64,000 bases of DNA from Cellulosimicrobium cellulans (GTDB taxonomy: Bacteria; Actinomycetota; Actinomycetes; Actinomycetales; Cellulomonadaceae): positions 186,001 through 250,000 of the forward strand of contig NZ_JAMXST010000003.1 in assembly GCF_024124905.1 (NCBI RefSeq), read 5' to 3'. A model generated the notes under the pieces. The model was not told the origin of the DNA. It worked only from the letters and a program-made list of their open reading frames with translations, and ran no database searches. Positions 32,115-41,028 of the stretch are shown piece after piece. Both the position numbers and the translations under genes were made by a program. Position 1 is the stretch's first letter, and the number at the start of each line of letters is the position of its first letter.

Positions 32115-32732
32115 TCAGGCGGTCCGGTCGCGGCGGGCGCGCCAGCGTGCGACCTCGTGGTCCACGTCGCGCGTCGGGGTGACCACCGGCGGCCCGCCCA
32201 GGAGCTGGCGGCGGGCGTCGACGACGCGCGCGTTGAAGTCCGTCAGGATCTCGCGGACGGTCGTCTCGTCGAGCTCGCGGTCGAGCCGGTCGTCGAGCTC
32301 TCGGTCCTCCTGCCTGAGCAGCATCGCGGGCGGTCCCAGCCCGGTGAGCTGCTCGCGCTCGATGACCGACTTGAGCCACCAGTCGGGGTCGTGCGTCCCC
32401 GTGAGCCCGGGGATCGGCTTGCCCGCGAGCGGGAGGTCGTCGAACTCCCCGCGTCGGATGGCCTGGTCGATCACCGTGTCGACGTACATCGCTCGGTCCT
32501 CGGGTCGTACGCGCCGCGGTCCGCGGGAGCCGGCGTCGTCGTCCGGCTCTCGGGACGCCGCGGCGGGCGCCTCGCCCCCCGGCGGAGCGGGCGTGTCCGA
32601 CCGCCCGGCCTCGTCACGCCCGGCCTCTCCGCGGTCGGACCTCTCGCGCGCGATCTCGCGGTCGACCCGGTACTGCGCGGCGCGCCGGACCGGGTCGTCG
32701 TCCGAGGTGGCGCGGGACCGTCGTCGGAACAC
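32115..32732 (-). CDS. DUF1992 (DnaJ homologue subfamily C member 28-like) protein
   Basis: The 205-residue protein has a charged, disordered N-terminal half and the DUF1992 core IDQAIRRGEFDDLPLAGKPI followed by DPDWWLKSVIERE and a helical C-terminus. The family occurs alone in bacteria and next to a J domain in eukaryotes; its role is not established. GGGGAGGTTC precedes ATG 32732. The gene is monocistronic. Confidence 0.88.
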   Translation of the reverse strand: MFRRRSRATSDDDPVRRAAQYRVDREIARERSDRGEAGRDEAGRSDTPAPPGGEAPAAASREPDDDAGSRGPRRVRPEDRAMYVDTVIDQAIRRGEFDDLPLAGKPIPGLTGTHDPDWWLKSVIEREQLTGLGPPAMLLRQEDRELDDRLDRELDETTVREILTDFNARVVDARRQLLGGPPVVTPTRDVDHEVARWRARRDRTA

Positions 32733-32798
32733 GAGAACCTCCCCTGTCGGTGTCCCTCCACCCTAGGCAGGCTCCGCGACGCGGGACGAGGCGGCGGG

Positions 32799-33416
32799 TC
32801 AGCCGTCCAGGAGCGGGTGGTACCGACGCCGCAGCCCGCGGTCGACGGCGGCGACCACCCCGGCCACGGACAGCACCGTGTTCACGGAGGCGGGCAGGTC
32901 GGGCACGAACGGCGGCGTCCAGCCGGTGAACCCGGAGACGAGGTCGAGGAGCTGGGGCACCTGCGTCACGAGCGCGACCACGAGCACGACCCACGCGGCG
33001 ACGCCGACGGCGCGGCTCGCCGTCGGGCGCTCCCGGTCCATGCGGTCGCGCCACGCCTCGGCCGTGCCGGGCATCGGCGGGACGTCCCGGACGTCGCCCA
33101 CGGCGTCGACGACGCGCACGTACCGCACCCCGTAGAGGCTCATCCGGGCCTCGATCCGCGCGTCGCCGAGGTCGAAGCGGGCCCGGGACCGCTGCTCGTC
33201 GACGAGGCGCCGGTCGCGGTAGAGCCGGATCCGCTCGTCCCAGTCGAGGAAGTCCACGTCTACGACGTACTCGCGCCCGCCGTGCCACAGCACGAACGCG
33301 CTGCGCCACAGCACGCCCCATCCCCGGACCGGCCGGAACGTCTCGTTGCGACCTCCTCGCGCGTGATCGTCCCTCGCCCGGTCCTCGGAGCCGTCGTCCC
33401 ACACGTCCTCGGCCAT
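32799..33416 (-). CDS. Hypothetical protein with two C-terminal membrane segments
   Basis: The 205-residue protein has an acidic start, a predicted beta-rich soluble part (RSAFVLWHGGREYVVDVDFL, RLYRDRRLVDEQRSRARFDL, RYVRVVDAVGDVRDVPPMPG) and two membrane segments (~140-160 and ~175-195). A strand followed by 'DERIRLYRDRRL' resembles proteins annotated only as hypothetical in actinobacteria. ATG 33416 gives the best conserved-looking start; ATG 33425 is an alternative. No function is assigned. Confidence 0.65.
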   Translation of the reverse strand: MAEDVWDDGSEDRARDDHARGGRNETFRPVRGWGVLWRSAFVLWHGGREYVVDVDFLDWDERIRLYRDRRLVDEQRSRARFDLGDARIEARMSLYGVRYVRVVDAVGDVRDVPPMPGTAEAWRDRMDRERPTASRAVGVAAWVVLVVALVTQVPQLLDLVSGFTGWTPPFVPDLPASVNTVLSVAGVVAAVDRGLRRRYHPLLDG

Positions 33417-33518
33417 GCCGTCCATCCGACCCCGCCGGCCGACGACGGCGCGTCGCCCGGACGACCGATCCCTCGCCGTCGCCGACATCCCTCGAACGGA
33501 TGACCGACCCGGCGCTAA

Positions 33519-33600
33519 ACCCGGGGTTGTGCGCCGTCCGACCGCCGAACTCGCCCGCAACCCCGGGTTCGGCGCCGTGCGGCGGCGACAACCCCGGGGT
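33519..33600. repeat. Three copies of a CAACCCCGGG-type palindrome
   Basis: ACCCGGGGTTGT (33519-33530), GCAACCCCGGGTT (about 33557-33569) and ACAACCCCGGGGT (33588-33600) are related half-palindromes within 82 bp. They sit in the 223-bp divergent region between the hypothetical membrane protein and the aminotransferase gene, immediately ahead of the latter's promoter. Confidence 0.5.
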
Positions 33601-33639
33601 CGGCGGTGGTCGGGTCCGTTGACCCGGCATGATGGCTTC

Positions 33640-34833
33640 ATGTCTGGGTCGATGAAGGTCTCGCGCCGCTCGCACGTGCCGCCGTTCGCGGTGATGGAGG
33701 TGCTCGCGGAGGCGAACCGGCTGCGCGACGCGGGGGCGTCGGTCCTCAACCTGTGCGCGGGCGAGCCGTCGACGGGTGCGTCGGACGTCGTCCGCCGCCG
33801 GGCGATCGAGCTGCTGGAGCGCGGCGACCTCGGCTACACGGAGCCGCTCGGCGTCCCGGCGCTGCGCCGCGCGATCGCGGAGCACTACGACCGCTGGTAC
33901 GGCGTCGATGTCGACCCGGCGCGCGTCGCGGTGACGACCGGGTCGTCCGGCGGGTTCCTCCTCGCGTTCCTCGCGGCGTTCGACGTCGGCGACCGCGTGG
34001 CGCTCGCCCGTCCCGGCTACCCCGCGTACAAGAACATCCTGCGGGCGCTCGGCTGCGAGGTCGTCGAGCTCGACTGCGGCCCGGAGACGCGCTACCAGCC
34101 CACGGTGTCGCAGCTCATGGAGGCGTACTACGACGGCGGCCTCGACGGGCTGGTCGTCGCGAGCCCGGCGAACCCGACGGGGACGATGATCCTGCCCGCC
34201 GAGCTCGACGCCGTCGCCACGTGGTGCGCCGACCACGACGTCCGGCTCGTGAGCGACGAGATCTATCACGGCATCACGTACGGCGACCCGGGCGCCTCGC
34301 CCGCCGCGCTGCCGACCGCGGCGCGGTACGTCGGCGAGGGCGCCGTCGTCGTCAACTCGTTCTCCAAGTACTGGGCCATGACGGGCTGGCGGCTGGGGTG
34401 GCTCGTGCTGCCCGACGAGCTCGTCGGTCCGGTCGACGCGCTCGCGGGCAACGTCGCGCTGTCGCCGCCCGCGCTCGCGCAACACGCGGGCGTCGCGGCG
34501 TTCTCGCCCGAGGGGTACACGGCCGCTGCGGAGAACCTGGCGCGCTACGCGGCGTCGCGCGAGCTCGTGCTGTCGCGGCTCGACGACCTCGGCTGGTCGC
34601 GCGTCGCCCCGGCCGACGGCGCGTTCTACGTCTACGCGGACGTCTCCGGCGACGGCCTGGACTCCGTGACGTGGTGCGAGCGGCTGCTCGCCGAGGCGGG
34701 CGTCGCACTGACCCCGGGCACCGACTTCGACGCCGTCCGCGGCGGCGACTGGGTGCGCCTCTCCTTCGCGGCGGCCCCGGAGACCGTCGCGGAGGCGGTG
34801 GAGCGCATCGTCGCCTGGCGCCGTACTCGCTGA
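33640..34833 (+). CDS. Pyridoxal-phosphate-dependent aminotransferase (class I/II)
   Basis: The 397-residue enzyme has fold-type I aspartate aminotransferase features: the GYTEPLGVPALRRAIAEHY substrate region, GSSGGFLLAFLA, VASPANPTGTM (Asn), DEIYHGITYG (Asp/Tyr) and the Schiff-base lysine K243 in NSFSKYWAMTGWRLGW, with the phosphate-binding Arg. The substrate is not determinable from sequence. CATGAT lies 6 nt before ATG 33640 without a Shine-Dalgarno, pointing to a leaderless mRNA. Confidence 0.92.
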   Translation: MSGSMKVSRRSHVPPFAVMEVLAEANRLRDAGASVLNLCAGEPSTGASDVVRRRAIELLERGDLGYTEPLGVPALRRAIAEHYDRWYGVDVDPARVAVTTGSSGGFLLAFLAAFDVGDRVALARPGYPAYKNILRALGCEVVELDCGPETRYQPTVSQLMEAYYDGGLDGLVVASPANPTGTMILPAELDAVATWCADHDVRLVSDEIYHGITYGDPGASPAALPTAARYVGEGAVVVNSFSKYWAMTGWRLGWLVLPDELVGPVDALAGNVALSPPALAQHAGVAAFSPEGYTAAAENLARYAASRELVLSRLDDLGWSRVAPADGAFYVYADVSGDGLDSVTWCERLLAEAGVALTPGTDFDAVRGGDWVRLSFAAAPETVAEAVERIVAWRRTR

Positions 34834-34984
34834 CGAGGTCGCGACGGCGGACGACCGCCCCGACACCGCGACCCGCGGGCCGAGAGCGCGACCGGCGCCC
34901 AGGGACTGGGTGCTCCCGCGGCCCGGAGGTCGCTGCCTCGCCGGTGTGGTCGCGCGGATCGTCCGTCCGCGCGAGGATCGTGCG

Positions 34985-35872
34985 GTGCCGACCGCCGCCT
35001 CGCCCGGACTGCCCCCGCGACCCGACGGCGCGCTGCGCCTCGCGACGTTCAACGCGCTGCACGGCGCCGCGCTCGACGGGACGGTCGACGTCGAGCGGTT
35101 CGCGCGCGCGGTCGCGTACCTCGACGCGGACGTGCTCGCGCTGCAGGAGGTGGAGCGCGACGCGCCCCGCTCGCAGCGTGCGGACCTCGTCGCCGTCGCC
35201 GCCGAGGCGCTGCGCGCCGACCACCGGCACTTCTCCCCCACCCTGCGCGGCGTCTCGGGTGCCTGGGTGCGCGCGGCGCGACCCGGTGCGGGCGTGCGGC
35301 GCGTGCCGGGCGTCGCGTCCTACGGGATCGGGCTGGTCAGCAGGTTCCCGGTCGCGCGGTGGTCGCGGCTCGAGCTCGACCGGATGCCGTGGCGCTCGCG
35401 CGTCCGGCGCCGGACGCCCGGTTCGGCGAGCGGGGCCGCGCGCCTCGTCCCGTTCCGCGTGGTCCCGGACGAGCCCCGCGCGGCGCTCGCGGCCGCCGTC
35501 GTGACGCCGTGGGGACCGCTCACGGTGGTGACGACCCACACCACGTCCCGCCCGGAGTTCACCGCGGACCAGTTCCGGTCCCTCGTCCGGGCGTGCGCGC
35601 CGCTCCCCCGTCCGCTCGCGCTGCTCGGCGACCTCAACCTGCGCGCGCCGGAGCCTGCGGAGCTCAGCGGCTTCACGTCCCTCGCCGACGTGCTGACCCA
35701 CCCGACGGACCGGCCCGTCCGCCAGATCGACCACGTCCTCGTCGACGCCACGCCCGGGCAGGCGACGATCCGGGCCCTCGGCCCCGCGACGGCCGTCGAC
35801 ACCGGCCTGTCCGACCACCGCGCGGTCGTGGTCGACGTGGTCGTCGGACCGCAGGCGGGCGCCACCGCCTGA
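34985..35872 (+). CDS. Endonuclease/exonuclease/phosphatase-fold protein
   Basis: The 295-residue protein has the EEP motifs LRLATFNALHG (Asn), VLALQEVERD (metal Glu), TTHTTSRPE, LALLGDLNLRAPE (Asp/Asn) and the terminal GLSDHRAVVVDV (catalytic Asp-His). It is a Mg2+-dependent phosphodiesterase-type enzyme of unknown substrate with no signal peptide. GTG 34985 is preferred: GAGGAT lies 6 nt upstream, the leaderless spacing; an in-frame ATG lies at 34910. Confidence 0.88.
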   Translation: MPTAASPGLPPRPDGALRLATFNALHGAALDGTVDVERFARAVAYLDADVLALQEVERDAPRSQRADLVAVAAEALRADHRHFSPTLRGVSGAWVRAARPGAGVRRVPGVASYGIGLVSRFPVARWSRLELDRMPWRSRVRRRTPGSASGAARLVPFRVVPDEPRAALAAAVVTPWGPLTVVTTHTTSRPEFTADQFRSLVRACAPLPRPLALLGDLNLRAPEPAELSGFTSLADVLTHPTDRPVRQIDHVLVDATPGQATIRALGPATAVDTGLSDHRAVVVDVVVGPQAGATA

Positions 35873-35916
35873 GCGCTACGCTCCGAGCGACGGCGTCGAC
35901 GCGAGGGAGCGGTCCG

Positions 35917-36345
35917 ATGGTTCCGGAGATCAACTACTGGGCGGTGCTGGCCGCGACGGTGTCGAGCATGGTCGTGGGCTCGGTCTGGTACACGCCGAAG
36001 GTGTTCGGCACGTACTGGATGCGCGTCGCGAAGGTCGTCCCGTCCGGCGAGGGCCGGGACGCCGTCGTGCCGATCGTCGTCACGGTCGTGGTCAGCTTCG
36101 TCACCGCCTGGGTGCTCGCCGGGGCGACGTACCTCGCGTGGTCCTTCTACGGCGGCGCCTACCTGGGCAACGCCCTGCTGACCGCCCTCGTGCTGTGGGC
36201 GGGGTTCACCGCCGCGCGGTTCGTCACGCACGACGCGTTCGAGGGCCGGCCGGCCGGGCTCACGGTCCTCAACGTCGCGCACGAGCTGGTCACCGTGCTC
36301 GTGATGGGCCTGCTGATCGGGCTCGTCACGCCCGCCGGGGTGTAG
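35917..36345 (+). CDS. DUF1761 family membrane protein
   Basis: The 142-residue protein has four membrane segments and the DUF1761 N-terminal pattern INYWAVLAATVSSMVVGSVWYTPKVFG. GAGGGAGC precedes ATG 35917. Function unknown. Its stop is directly adjacent to the stop of the convergent gene, with no spacer. Confidence 0.85.
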   Translation: MVPEINYWAVLAATVSSMVVGSVWYTPKVFGTYWMRVAKVVPSGEGRDAVVPIVVTVVVSFVTAWVLAGATYLAWSFYGGAYLGNALLTALVLWAGFTAARFVTHDAFEGRPAGLTVLNVAHELVTVLVMGLLIGLVTPAGV

Positions 36346-36735
36346 TCAGGCGGCGAGCCCGACCTCGCGCGGCGAGGGGTCGCCGTCGGGCAGGGCCGAC
36401 TCGGGGGCGGTGGCCGTGACCGCGCCGGGGACGACCGCGGGGGCCGGGGCCGCCACGTCGTCGACGGTCGCGCGGCGGCGCGCCCGCGCGCGGACGATCA
36501 CGACGATCGCCTGCACGCCGATGAGGATCCACACGATGTTGGCAGCCACCGACGGCCACACCCCGTTCGCGGCCGCGACCATGCCCATGAGGCCCGCGGC
36601 GGTGAGGTTGGTGAGCTGGAACGGGGCGGACGACGCGGCCCAGCGGCCGCGGCTGACCATCGCGTAGGCGACGACTCCGGCGGCGGCGCCGATCCAGCCG
36701 AGGAACATGACGAACGCGTCGAGGGTGACGGGCAC
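36346..36735 (-). CDS. Small CBU_0592-like membrane protein
   Basis: The 129-residue protein has three membrane segments (LGWIGAAAGVVAYAMVSRGR, LTNLTAAGLMGMVAAANGVW, NIVWILIGVQAIVVIVRARA) and an Ala/Pro-rich cytoplasmic tail. This three-helix layout resembles CBU_0592-type small membrane proteins. GTG 36735 follows GGAG by eight bases and is taken as the start. The 215 bp to the LysR gene hold the two divergent promoters. Confidence 0.68.
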   Translation of the reverse strand: MPVTLDAFVMFLGWIGAAAGVVAYAMVSRGRWAASSAPFQLTNLTAAGLMGMVAAANGVWPSVAANIVWILIGVQAIVVIVRARARRRATVDDVAAPAPAVVPGAVTATAPESALPDGDPSPREVGLAA

Positions 36736-36950
36736 AGCGGTACTCCGGTGACGAAGAGGGGTGGAGGGGGTACCGCGACGCTGCGGTGGCTGTGCGCTCC
36801 GGGCCGATGGCTGGTGGCGCGGGTGGTGCGGAAGCTCGGGCGCCGACCCGTAAGGAGGAGGAGGTAACCGACCGGCGCCACGACAAGTGTGAGGCCTCGC
36901 GCGCTTCAGCACAATCGAAGGATTCTGCACCGGCCGTTTAGCATCTCTAC

Positions 36951-37868
36951 ATGGCGACGGACCCACGCAGACTTGGCTTTCTCCTTGCCGTGCACCGTGG
37001 CGGGGGCATTCTCGCGGCAGCAGACCTTCTGCACGTCACCCCGTCCGCGGTCTCCCAGCAGATCCAGCGGCTCGAGGCCGAGGAGGGCGTCGCGGTCCTC
37101 GACCGCGGACCACGTGGCGTGACCCTCACGCCGGCCGGGCGCGTGCTCGCGGAGACGGCCGAACGCATCGAGACGGAGCTCGTCGAGGCGCGCAAGGCGC
37201 TCGCCGCGCTCGGCGACGAGGTCATGGGCCGCGTCGCGGTCGGGTCGTTCCAGACGGCGATCCGCGCCGTCGTCGCGCCCGTCGCCGGGCGCCTGGCCGA
37301 GACGGCGCCCGGCATCGAGCTCGACGTCCAGGAGCGCGAGCCCACCGAGGCGCTGCGCCTCCTGCGCGCGGGCGAGCTCGACGTCGTGCTCCTGGAGCGC
37401 GACTACGAGGCCGACTCCCCCGCGCCGCGCGGCACGCGCGAGATCGTGCTGCTCGACGAGCCGTGGCGGCTCGTTGTCCCCGCCGGGATGTCGACCCCGA
37501 CCCGCCTCGACGACGTGCGCGACGCCGTCTGGCTGGGTCCCGAGCCCGGCACCGCCGCCGCGCGCGCCCTGCGCCGTCTGGCCCGCGGGCTCGGCGGGAC
37601 GCTGCGCACGCGGCACAACTACTACGACTTCGACGTCGCGCTGTCCCTCGTCGCGGCCGGGCTCGGCGTCGCGATGCTCCCGGCGCTCGCCGTGGAGGGC
37701 GGCGCGTCGGACGAGGTGCCCGACGGCGTCACGGTCGTCGGCCTGCCCGGCCTCGGCTCGCGCCGCCTCGTCGCGCGCCACCGCGCGACCCGGCACGAGC
37801 CCCGGCCGGTCGTCTCCGCGGTCCTCGACGAGATGGTCGCCGCCGCGGCCGACATCGCGTTCGCGTGA
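36951..37868 (+). CDS. LysR-family transcriptional regulator
   Basis: The 305-residue regulator has the N-terminal winged helix (GFLLAVHRGGGILAAADLLH, TPSAVSQQIQRLEAEEGVAVL) and a type II periplasmic-binding effector domain (VAVGSFQTAIRAVVAPVAGRL, YYDFDVALSLVAAGLGVAML). TAGCAT lies exactly 6 nt before ATG 36951, so the mRNA is probably leaderless. Its target could be the divergent small membrane protein gene or the next gene; neither suggests an effector. Confidence 0.9.
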   Translation: MATDPRRLGFLLAVHRGGGILAAADLLHVTPSAVSQQIQRLEAEEGVAVLDRGPRGVTLTPAGRVLAETAERIETELVEARKALAALGDEVMGRVAVGSFQTAIRAVVAPVAGRLAETAPGIELDVQEREPTEALRLLRAGELDVVLLERDYEADSPAPRGTREIVLLDEPWRLVVPAGMSTPTRLDDVRDAVWLGPEPGTAAARALRRLARGLGGTLRTRHNYYDFDVALSLVAAGLGVAMLPALAVEGGASDEVPDGVTVVGLPGLGSRRLVARHRATRHEPRPVVSAVLDEMVAAAADIAFA

Positions 37869-37876
37869 CCTGGTCT

Positions 37877-38422
37877 CTACCTCGGCGGGAGGTCGAAGCG
37901 CGTGGCGCCGTAGGGCTCGGCCGTGCCGAACGCGAACACGCGCTCGGGGATCAGACGGTAGACCGCCCATGGCGGCGGGCCGGCGGACGGTGCGCTGAAC
38001 TCGGCGGTGAGCGCGTCGCCGTCGACGGTCGCGGGCCACCCGTCGGCGCGGAAGCCGGCCGCCGCGCGTTCCAGGGCCTCGGGGTCCGTGACGCGCTCGG
38101 CCCTGCCCTCGACGGTGAGGTCGAACGGCTCCGTCGCGACCGTGAGCGTGCAGCGCGGGTCGCGGTGCAGGTTCCGGTTCTTGCGCGTGCCCTCGCCGGA
38201 GCACAGGAAGATCTCCTCGTCGAGGACGAGCGCGCCGAACGGCACGACGTGCGGCTTCCCGTCGGGGTCGGTCGTCGCGAGCCACGTCGTGTGCCGGTTC
38301 GGCCCGCCGGACCCGGGCTCCTGCGGGAGCCGGCCGAACAGCGTGTCGTGCACGCGCGCCCACTCGATCGGCGGCGTCCCGTAGCCGTCGAGGTTCTTCA
38401 CCGTCGGGTCGGCGGTCGTCAT
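37877..38422 (-). CDS. Pyridoxamine 5'-phosphate oxidase-like (F420/FMN split-barrel) protein
   Basis: The 181-residue protein has a split-barrel core: TTWLATTDPDGKPHVVPFGAL, EEIFLCSGEGTRKNRNLHRDP, CTLTVATEPFDLTVEGRAERV and a C-terminal VYRLIPERVFAFG strand. In actinobacteria such proteins often use F420 or heme/FMN; the substrate is unknown. GAGGAGCAGG precedes ATG 38422. Divergent from the dehydrogenase-ACT gene 88 bp away. Confidence 0.83.
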   Translation of the reverse strand: MTTADPTVKNLDGYGTPPIEWARVHDTLFGRLPQEPGSGGPNRHTTWLATTDPDGKPHVVPFGALVLDEEIFLCSGEGTRKNRNLHRDPRCTLTVATEPFDLTVEGRAERVTDPEALERAAAGFRADGWPATVDGDALTAEFSAPSAGPPPWAVYRLIPERVFAFGTAEPYGATRFDLPPR

Positions 38423-38510
38423 CGTCCTGCTCCTCTCGTCCCGGTGCGTCCTCACCGGTCATGACGCGCCAGGGCGCCCGGACTCATCGGTCGGGACGTA
38501 GCCTGCCGGG

Positions 38511-40016
38511 GTGGACGTAGCGGTGGTGGGGGCGACGGGGGACGTCGGCCGGCAGGTGTGCACGCAGATCGTCGAGCGACGGGTGCTCCCGCCGACGGCG
38601 CGGCTCCAGCTCGTCGGTCGCGCGGGCGGGGCGTCGGGTCGGGCCGTGCACGGGCTGCGCGCGGACCTGGTCGACGCGTACGACGAGCACGCGCCGCTCC
38701 TCGACGTCGCGCACTCCCCCGAGGACGTCACGGCCGACGTGATCGTGGTCGCCGCCGGCCTCACTCCCCCGGCGCGCACGGGCGCCGACCCCGACCGCCG
38801 CGTCCTCGCCGCGACGAACGGCGCCGTCCTCGCCGAGTACGCGGACGCGATCGCGCGCCACGGATCGGGGCACGAGGTCGTCGTCGTGGTGACGAACCCC
38901 GTGGAGCTCGGCGTCGCCGTCATGGCGGAGCGGCTCGGGCGGCACCGCGTGCTCGGGATGGGCGCGTGGCTCGACACGCTGCGGTTCCGGCGCGAGCTCG
39001 CGGTCGAGCTGGGCGTGCGTCGGCACCGCGTCGGCGGGTTCGTCGGTGGCCAGCACGGCGAGGACGCCGTCCCGCTGTGGTCGACGGTCCGCGTCAGCGG
39101 TCTCGACGCCGACGAGCGTGCCCGCGCGGTCGCGGCGCTGCGTCGGGGCCGGACGCTCGACGCGCTGCCCGCCGAGATCGCCGCGGCGAAGACCGAGCTG
39201 GCGCGCGTCGCGACGGCGGACATGGGTGCGGCGTTCGACCTCATCGACACGTGGCCCGCCGACCTGCGGCTCGTGACGCGACCGTGGATGACGCACCAGT
39301 CGGGAGCGAAGACGCCCGCCGGGACGGCCAGCGCGACGGTCGACCTGCTCGAGGTGATCCTCGACGGCCGCGAGATCGTGGTCGCCGGGCAGGTCGCGCT
39401 CGACGGCGAGCTCGACGGACGGCTCGACGGACCGCTCGACCGGACTCTCGCGGGGCACGACGGCGTCCCGTACCGCGGCGTGCTCGGCGTCCCGGTGGTC
39501 CTCGGGCCGGGCGGGTGGACGCGGGTGCTCCTCGACGACCTGCCCGACGACGAGGCCCGGCGCCTCGCGCACGCGGCGGACGGCATCGAGCGGATGGTCG
39601 CCGCGAGCACGGTGCCGCGGGACGACGACCGGCCCGCCGGCCGGGAGCGGGCCCGGACCGGTGCGCCCGTCCCGGGTGCGTCGTCCGCGACCGGCGACCG
39701 GGCGCCGTCGGGCCGGGCCGGGGCGGAGGCCGCGTGGGTCGCGACCGTGCACGGCCTCGACCAGCCGGGCACGCTCACGGCGCTGACCGGGGTGTTCTCG
39801 ACGCGCGGGGTCAGCTTCGACTCGCTCGCGACCGAGCCGGTCGATGACGACGGCCGGGCCGGGCGGATCGTCGTGACCTTCCGCGCGACGCCGCGCCGCA
39901 CGCGGGCCCTCGAGCGCGCGGTGCGCCGCCTCGCGACGGTCCGGTCGGTCGTCGTCGAGCCCGCGTCGGGTGCGAGTTCTCACAGGGCGGCCCCGCGCGC
40001 TGAGCGACCCCGGTAA
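38511..40016 (+). CDS. Lactate/malate-dehydrogenase-fold protein fused to an ACT domain
   Basis: The 501-residue protein has an N-terminal NAD fold (VAVVGATGDVGRQV), VVVVTNPVELGV, the catalytic Asp/Arg segment LDTLRFRRELAVELG and the catalytic His in GGFVGGQHGEDAVPLW, so the catalytic pair of LDH/MDH is kept. The substrate loop after AG reads LTPPARTG, with neither the Gln of LDH nor the Arg of MDH at the discriminating place. After about residue 365 a ~45-residue linker leads to an ACT domain (VATVHGLDQPGTLTALTGVF, ...VSFDSLATEPV), as in the acetolactate synthase regulatory subunit. The usual enzyme is about 310-330 residues. GTG 38511 lies 6 nt after TAGCCT, a leaderless start. Confidence 0.82.
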   Translation: MDVAVVGATGDVGRQVCTQIVERRVLPPTARLQLVGRAGGASGRAVHGLRADLVDAYDEHAPLLDVAHSPEDVTADVIVVAAGLTPPARTGADPDRRVLAATNGAVLAEYADAIARHGSGHEVVVVVTNPVELGVAVMAERLGRHRVLGMGAWLDTLRFRRELAVELGVRRHRVGGFVGGQHGEDAVPLWSTVRVSGLDADERARAVAALRRGRTLDALPAEIAAAKTELARVATADMGAAFDLIDTWPADLRLVTRPWMTHQSGAKTPAGTASATVDLLEVILDGREIVVAGQVALDGELDGRLDGPLDRTLAGHDGVPYRGVLGVPVVLGPGGWTRVLLDDLPDDEARRLAHAADGIERMVAASTVPRDDDRPAGRERARTGAPVPGASSATGDRAPSGRAGAEAAWVATVHGLDQPGTLTALTGVFSTRGVSFDSLATEPVDDDGRAGRIVVTFRATPRRTRALERAVRRLATVRSVVVEPASGASSHRAAPRAERPR

Positions 40017-40125
40017 CGAGGTCGCTCCCCGGCGGGAACGCGGGCGAAACCGCGGGTTCCTAGCGTGGGACGCGCCGTCGGGCGCTCCCCTGCCGCGACG
40101 TCGCCTCAGAGACCGGAGCCCGCCC

Positions 40126-40989
40126 ATGTCCTACGTCAAGCCCGCCGAGCTCGTCCCGACGATCATCGACGCCGGTGCCAGCAAGGTCCTGCTGTCCACG
40201 CGCGACACGCTCGTGCGGTCCGCGATGGGCGGCGCGATCCTCGCGATCGCCGCCGCGTTCGCGGTGACGGTCACGGTCACCACGGGCCACGCGATCCTGG
40301 GCGCCGTCCTCTTCCCGGTCGGGTTCATCCTGCTGTACCTGCTCGGGTACGACCTGCTCACCGGCATGTTCGTCCTCGGCCCGCTGGCCTGGCTCGACAA
40401 GCGACCCGGCGTCACGGTGCGCGGCGTCCTGCGCAACTGGGGCCTCGTGTTCGTGGGGAACTTCCTCGGCGCGCTCGCCGTCGCGGTGATGATGGCGATC
40501 GTCGTCACGTACGGGTTCGACACCCCGCCCAACGAGGTCGGTCAGGCGATCGGGCACATCGGCGAGGGCCGCACGGTCGGGTACGCGGAGCACGGGGCGT
40601 CGGGCATGCTCACGCTGTTCGTGCGCGGCATGCTGTGCAACTGGATGGTGTCCATGGGCGTCGTCGGCGCGATGCTCGCGAAGGACGTGCCCGGCAAGGC
40701 CGTCGCGATGTGGATGCCCGTGATGCTGTTCTTCTTCATGTCGTTCGAGCACTCGATCGTCAACATGTTCCTGTTCCCGTCCGGGCTGCTGCTCGGCGGC
40801 GAGTTCACGATCATGGACTACCTCGTCTGGAACGAGATCCCCACCGTGCTCGGCAACCTCGTCGGCGGGCTGCTCCTCACCGGCCTCCCGCTCTACCTCA
40901 CCCACGGCCGCCCGGCGTCGCGCCGCCCGGCCCAGGAGTCCCGGCCCGGCCCGACGGCGGAGCGTGAGCTGGTCTCCGAGCCCGCCTGA
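40126..40989 (+). CDS. Formate/nitrite transporter (FNT) family channel
   Basis: The 287-residue protein has six membrane segments and FNT patterns: GGAILAIAAAFAVTVTV, GYDLLTGMFVLGPLAWLDKR, NWGLVFVGNFLGALAVAVMM, FVRGMLCNWMVSMGVVGAML and MSFEHSIVNMFLFPSGLLLG with the conserved pore His. Family members carry formate, nitrite, lactate or hydrosulfide. It lies 109 bp after the dehydrogenase-ACT gene on the same strand, so it may move the acid that enzyme makes or uses. Confidence 0.9.
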   Translation: MSYVKPAELVPTIIDAGASKVLLSTRDTLVRSAMGGAILAIAAAFAVTVTVTTGHAILGAVLFPVGFILLYLLGYDLLTGMFVLGPLAWLDKRPGVTVRGVLRNWGLVFVGNFLGALAVAVMMAIVVTYGFDTPPNEVGQAIGHIGEGRTVGYAEHGASGMLTLFVRGMLCNWMVSMGVVGAMLAKDVPGKAVAMWMPVMLFFFMSFEHSIVNMFLFPSGLLLGGEFTIMDYLVWNEIPTVLGNLVGGLLLTGLPLYLTHGRPASRRPAQESRPGPTAERELVSEPA

Positions 40990-41028
40990 CGCTGGGCCCG
41001 CCCGACGCGATCCCGACCCGAGCGCGCG

